Below are positions 5,892 to 6,519 of a DNA stretch of 6,519 bases, one piece after another (position 1 is the first letter of the stretch; each line of letters starts with the position of its first letter). The position numbers and the translations under genes were made by a program. Where the stretch lies: NCBI GenBank assembly GCA_023230825.1, contig JALNWO010000094.1, positions 1 to 6,519 of the forward strand, given 5' to 3'. The notes beneath the pieces were generated by a model that worked only from the letters and a program-made list of their open reading frames with translations, did not search any database and had not been told where the DNA came from. Origin of the DNA: Acholeplasmataceae bacterium. GTDB taxonomy: Bacteria > Bacillota_I > Bacilli_A > Acholeplasmatales > Acholeplasmataceae.

Positions 5892-6206
5892 ATGATTGTT
5901 GTAAAAAGTGTTTCCGATAAGCAAGGCTTTCGGCAATTAACAGTAACAGGACATGCCAATTATGGGGTGAAAGGCGAAGACATCGTTTGTGCAGCTGTAT
6001 CAACTGCTGTCATTGTCACTGCCAATGCTGTTGAGCATTTAAATCTCAATCATGTCATCGAAGTAGATGTTCAAGAAGGCTATTTCAAAATGATTCAAAA
6101 GACAGAAAACGACATCGTTTCTGCGCTTATTAACAATTTGGAATACACCTTGGACGAATTAGAAAAACAATATCCAAAATATATTAAAAAGCAAAAGGAG
6201 GGATAA
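5892..6206 (+). CDS. prp: ribosomal-processing cysteine protease Prp (YsxB family)
   Basis: This 104-residue protein is the Prp/YsxB family protease, which removes the N-terminal extension of L27 in Firmicutes and related bacteria; that role is established in Staphylococcus aureus. The sequence shows the catalytic His21 in TGHANYG (19-25) and Cys33 in [12 protein letters not shown] (29-40), matching the His/Cys pair of the family in position and spacing. The gene lies between rplU and rpmA, the standard location. I chose ATG 5892 because the protein then starts MIVVKS like family members; a TTG at 5871 would add seven residues overlapping rplU. No Shine-Dalgarno is seen before 5892, and only one base separates it from the rplU stop, so initiation probably relies on ribosomes finishing rplU. 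The tail (about 88-104) is lysine-rich. Confidence 0.95.
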   Translation: MIVVKSVSDKQGFRQLTVTGHANYGVKGEDIVCAAVSTAVIVTANAVEHLNLNHVIEVDVQEGYFKMIQKTENDIVSALINNLEYTLDELEKQYPKYIKKQKEG

Positions 6207-6207
6207 C

Positions 6208-6486
6208 ATGTTAAAATTAAATATACAGTTATTCGCATCTAAAAAAGGTACAGGTTCTTCCCGTAACGGCCGCGATTCCCATTCCAAACGTCTTGGATCC
6301 AAGCTTTCTGATGGTCAATATGCTAGCGCAGGCTCCATTATTTATCGTCAGAGAGGAACGAAAGTTCATCCAGGAAATAACGTGGGTAGAGGTGGCGATG
6401 ATACGCTCTTTGCTAAAATCTCTGGCATCGTTAAATATGAACGCTTAGGCAAAAATAGAAAGCAAGTCTCAGTTTACGAAGGATAA
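6208..6486 (+). CDS. rpmA: 50S ribosomal protein L27 (bL27) with Prp-cleavable N-terminal extension
   Basis: This 92-residue protein of the large ribosomal subunit has an N-terminus that reaches the peptidyl-transferase centre once processed. Residues 1-9 (MLKLNIQLF) are the Firmicutes-type extension, expected to be cut by Prp before Ala10, leaving [21 protein letters not shown]. The S. aureus site reads LQFF before Ala; here it is IQLF. Conserved L27 segments follow: [19 protein letters not shown] (42-60) and [19 protein letters not shown] (61-79), ending QVSVYEG. AAGGAGG (6195-6201) lies six bases before the ATG, inside the prp 3' end. Only one base separates the prp stop from the rpmA start, tying protease and substrate together. 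The stop codon is within the terminator stem. Confidence 0.98.
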   Translation: MLKLNIQLFASKKGTGSSRNGRDSHSKRLGSKLSDGQYASAGSIIYRQRGTKVHPGNNVGRGGDDTLFAKISGIVKYERLGKNRKQVSVYEG

Positions 6487-6505
6487 CCTGGTTATCCTTT
6501 TTTTT
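6481..6505 (+). terminator. intrinsic terminator overlapping the rpmA stop codon
   Basis: GGATAAC (6481-6487) pairs perfectly with GTTATCC (6491-6497) around a CTG loop, followed by eight Ts (6498-6505). The rpmA TAA (6484-6486) is in the 5' arm, so a ribosome terminating on rpmA would cover the hairpin and could weaken termination. Confidence 0.9.
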
Positions 6506-6511
6506 CGCACC

Positions 6512-6517
6512 AGGAGG
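6512..6517 (+). promoter_or_regulatory. ribosome binding site of the next gene (gene outside window)
   Basis: AGGAGG stands two bases from the right edge and only six bases after the terminator T-run. No promoter fits in between, so the next gene would need read-through or a start further on. In related genomes rpmA is followed by the GTPase gene obg, but that gene cannot be seen here. Confidence 0.6.
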
Positions 6518-6519
6518 TA

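Overview
This window looks like a stretch of chromosome from a low-GC, Firmicutes-derived bacterium, most likely a wall-less Acholeplasma-like mollicute or a close relative. The evidence is the AT-rich codon use, strong Shine-Dalgarno sites, a Firmicutes-type T-box riboswitch, an L27 protein with the Prp-cleaved N-terminal extension, and a gene order that is a shortened form of the Bacillus valS-folC ... radC ... rplU-ysxB-rpmA cluster. All tryptophans in the predicted proteins are encoded by TGG and radC ends in TGA. This argues for the standard bacterial code, not the Mycoplasma/Spiroplasma code. The genus assignment is inference.

Region 1 (1-318) is non-coding. It holds at most the last few codons of an upstream gene, then a sigma-A-type promoter (48-76) and a complete T-box leader (about 83-305). 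The T-box has a readable GUC (valine) specifier, a Stem III, the canonical T-box sequence and mutually exclusive antiterminator and terminator hairpins.

Region 2 (319-4643) is the valine-tRNA-controlled operon: a GNAT-family acetyltransferase, valS (valyl-tRNA synthetase) and folC (folylpolyglutamate/dihydrofolate synthase). The three genes overlap end to start, so translation is probably coupled. The GNAT gene between riboswitch and synthetase is the least expected feature here.

Region 3 (4650-5458) is radC (JAB/MPN-domain protein). It is preceded by a terminator-like hairpin whose 3' arm contains the radC ribosome binding site, and is followed by a weak terminator-like hairpin.

Region 4 (5461-6519) is a ribosomal-protein operon with its own promoter and a structured leader resembling the known L21 leader. 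It encodes rplU (L21), prp/ysxB (the cysteine protease that trims L27) and rpmA (L27, carrying the cleavable N-terminus). A strong terminator overlaps the rpmA stop codon, and the ribosome binding site of a further gene (obg by family synteny, not visible) lies at the right edge.

All genes are on the + strand. I see no mobile element, CRISPR array, tRNA, rRNA or phage gene. The window is mostly conserved housekeeping. What deserves a second look is regulatory: the GNAT gene under the T-box, the hairpin over the radC start, the two palindromic promoter spacers, and the terminator/RBS junction after rpmA.
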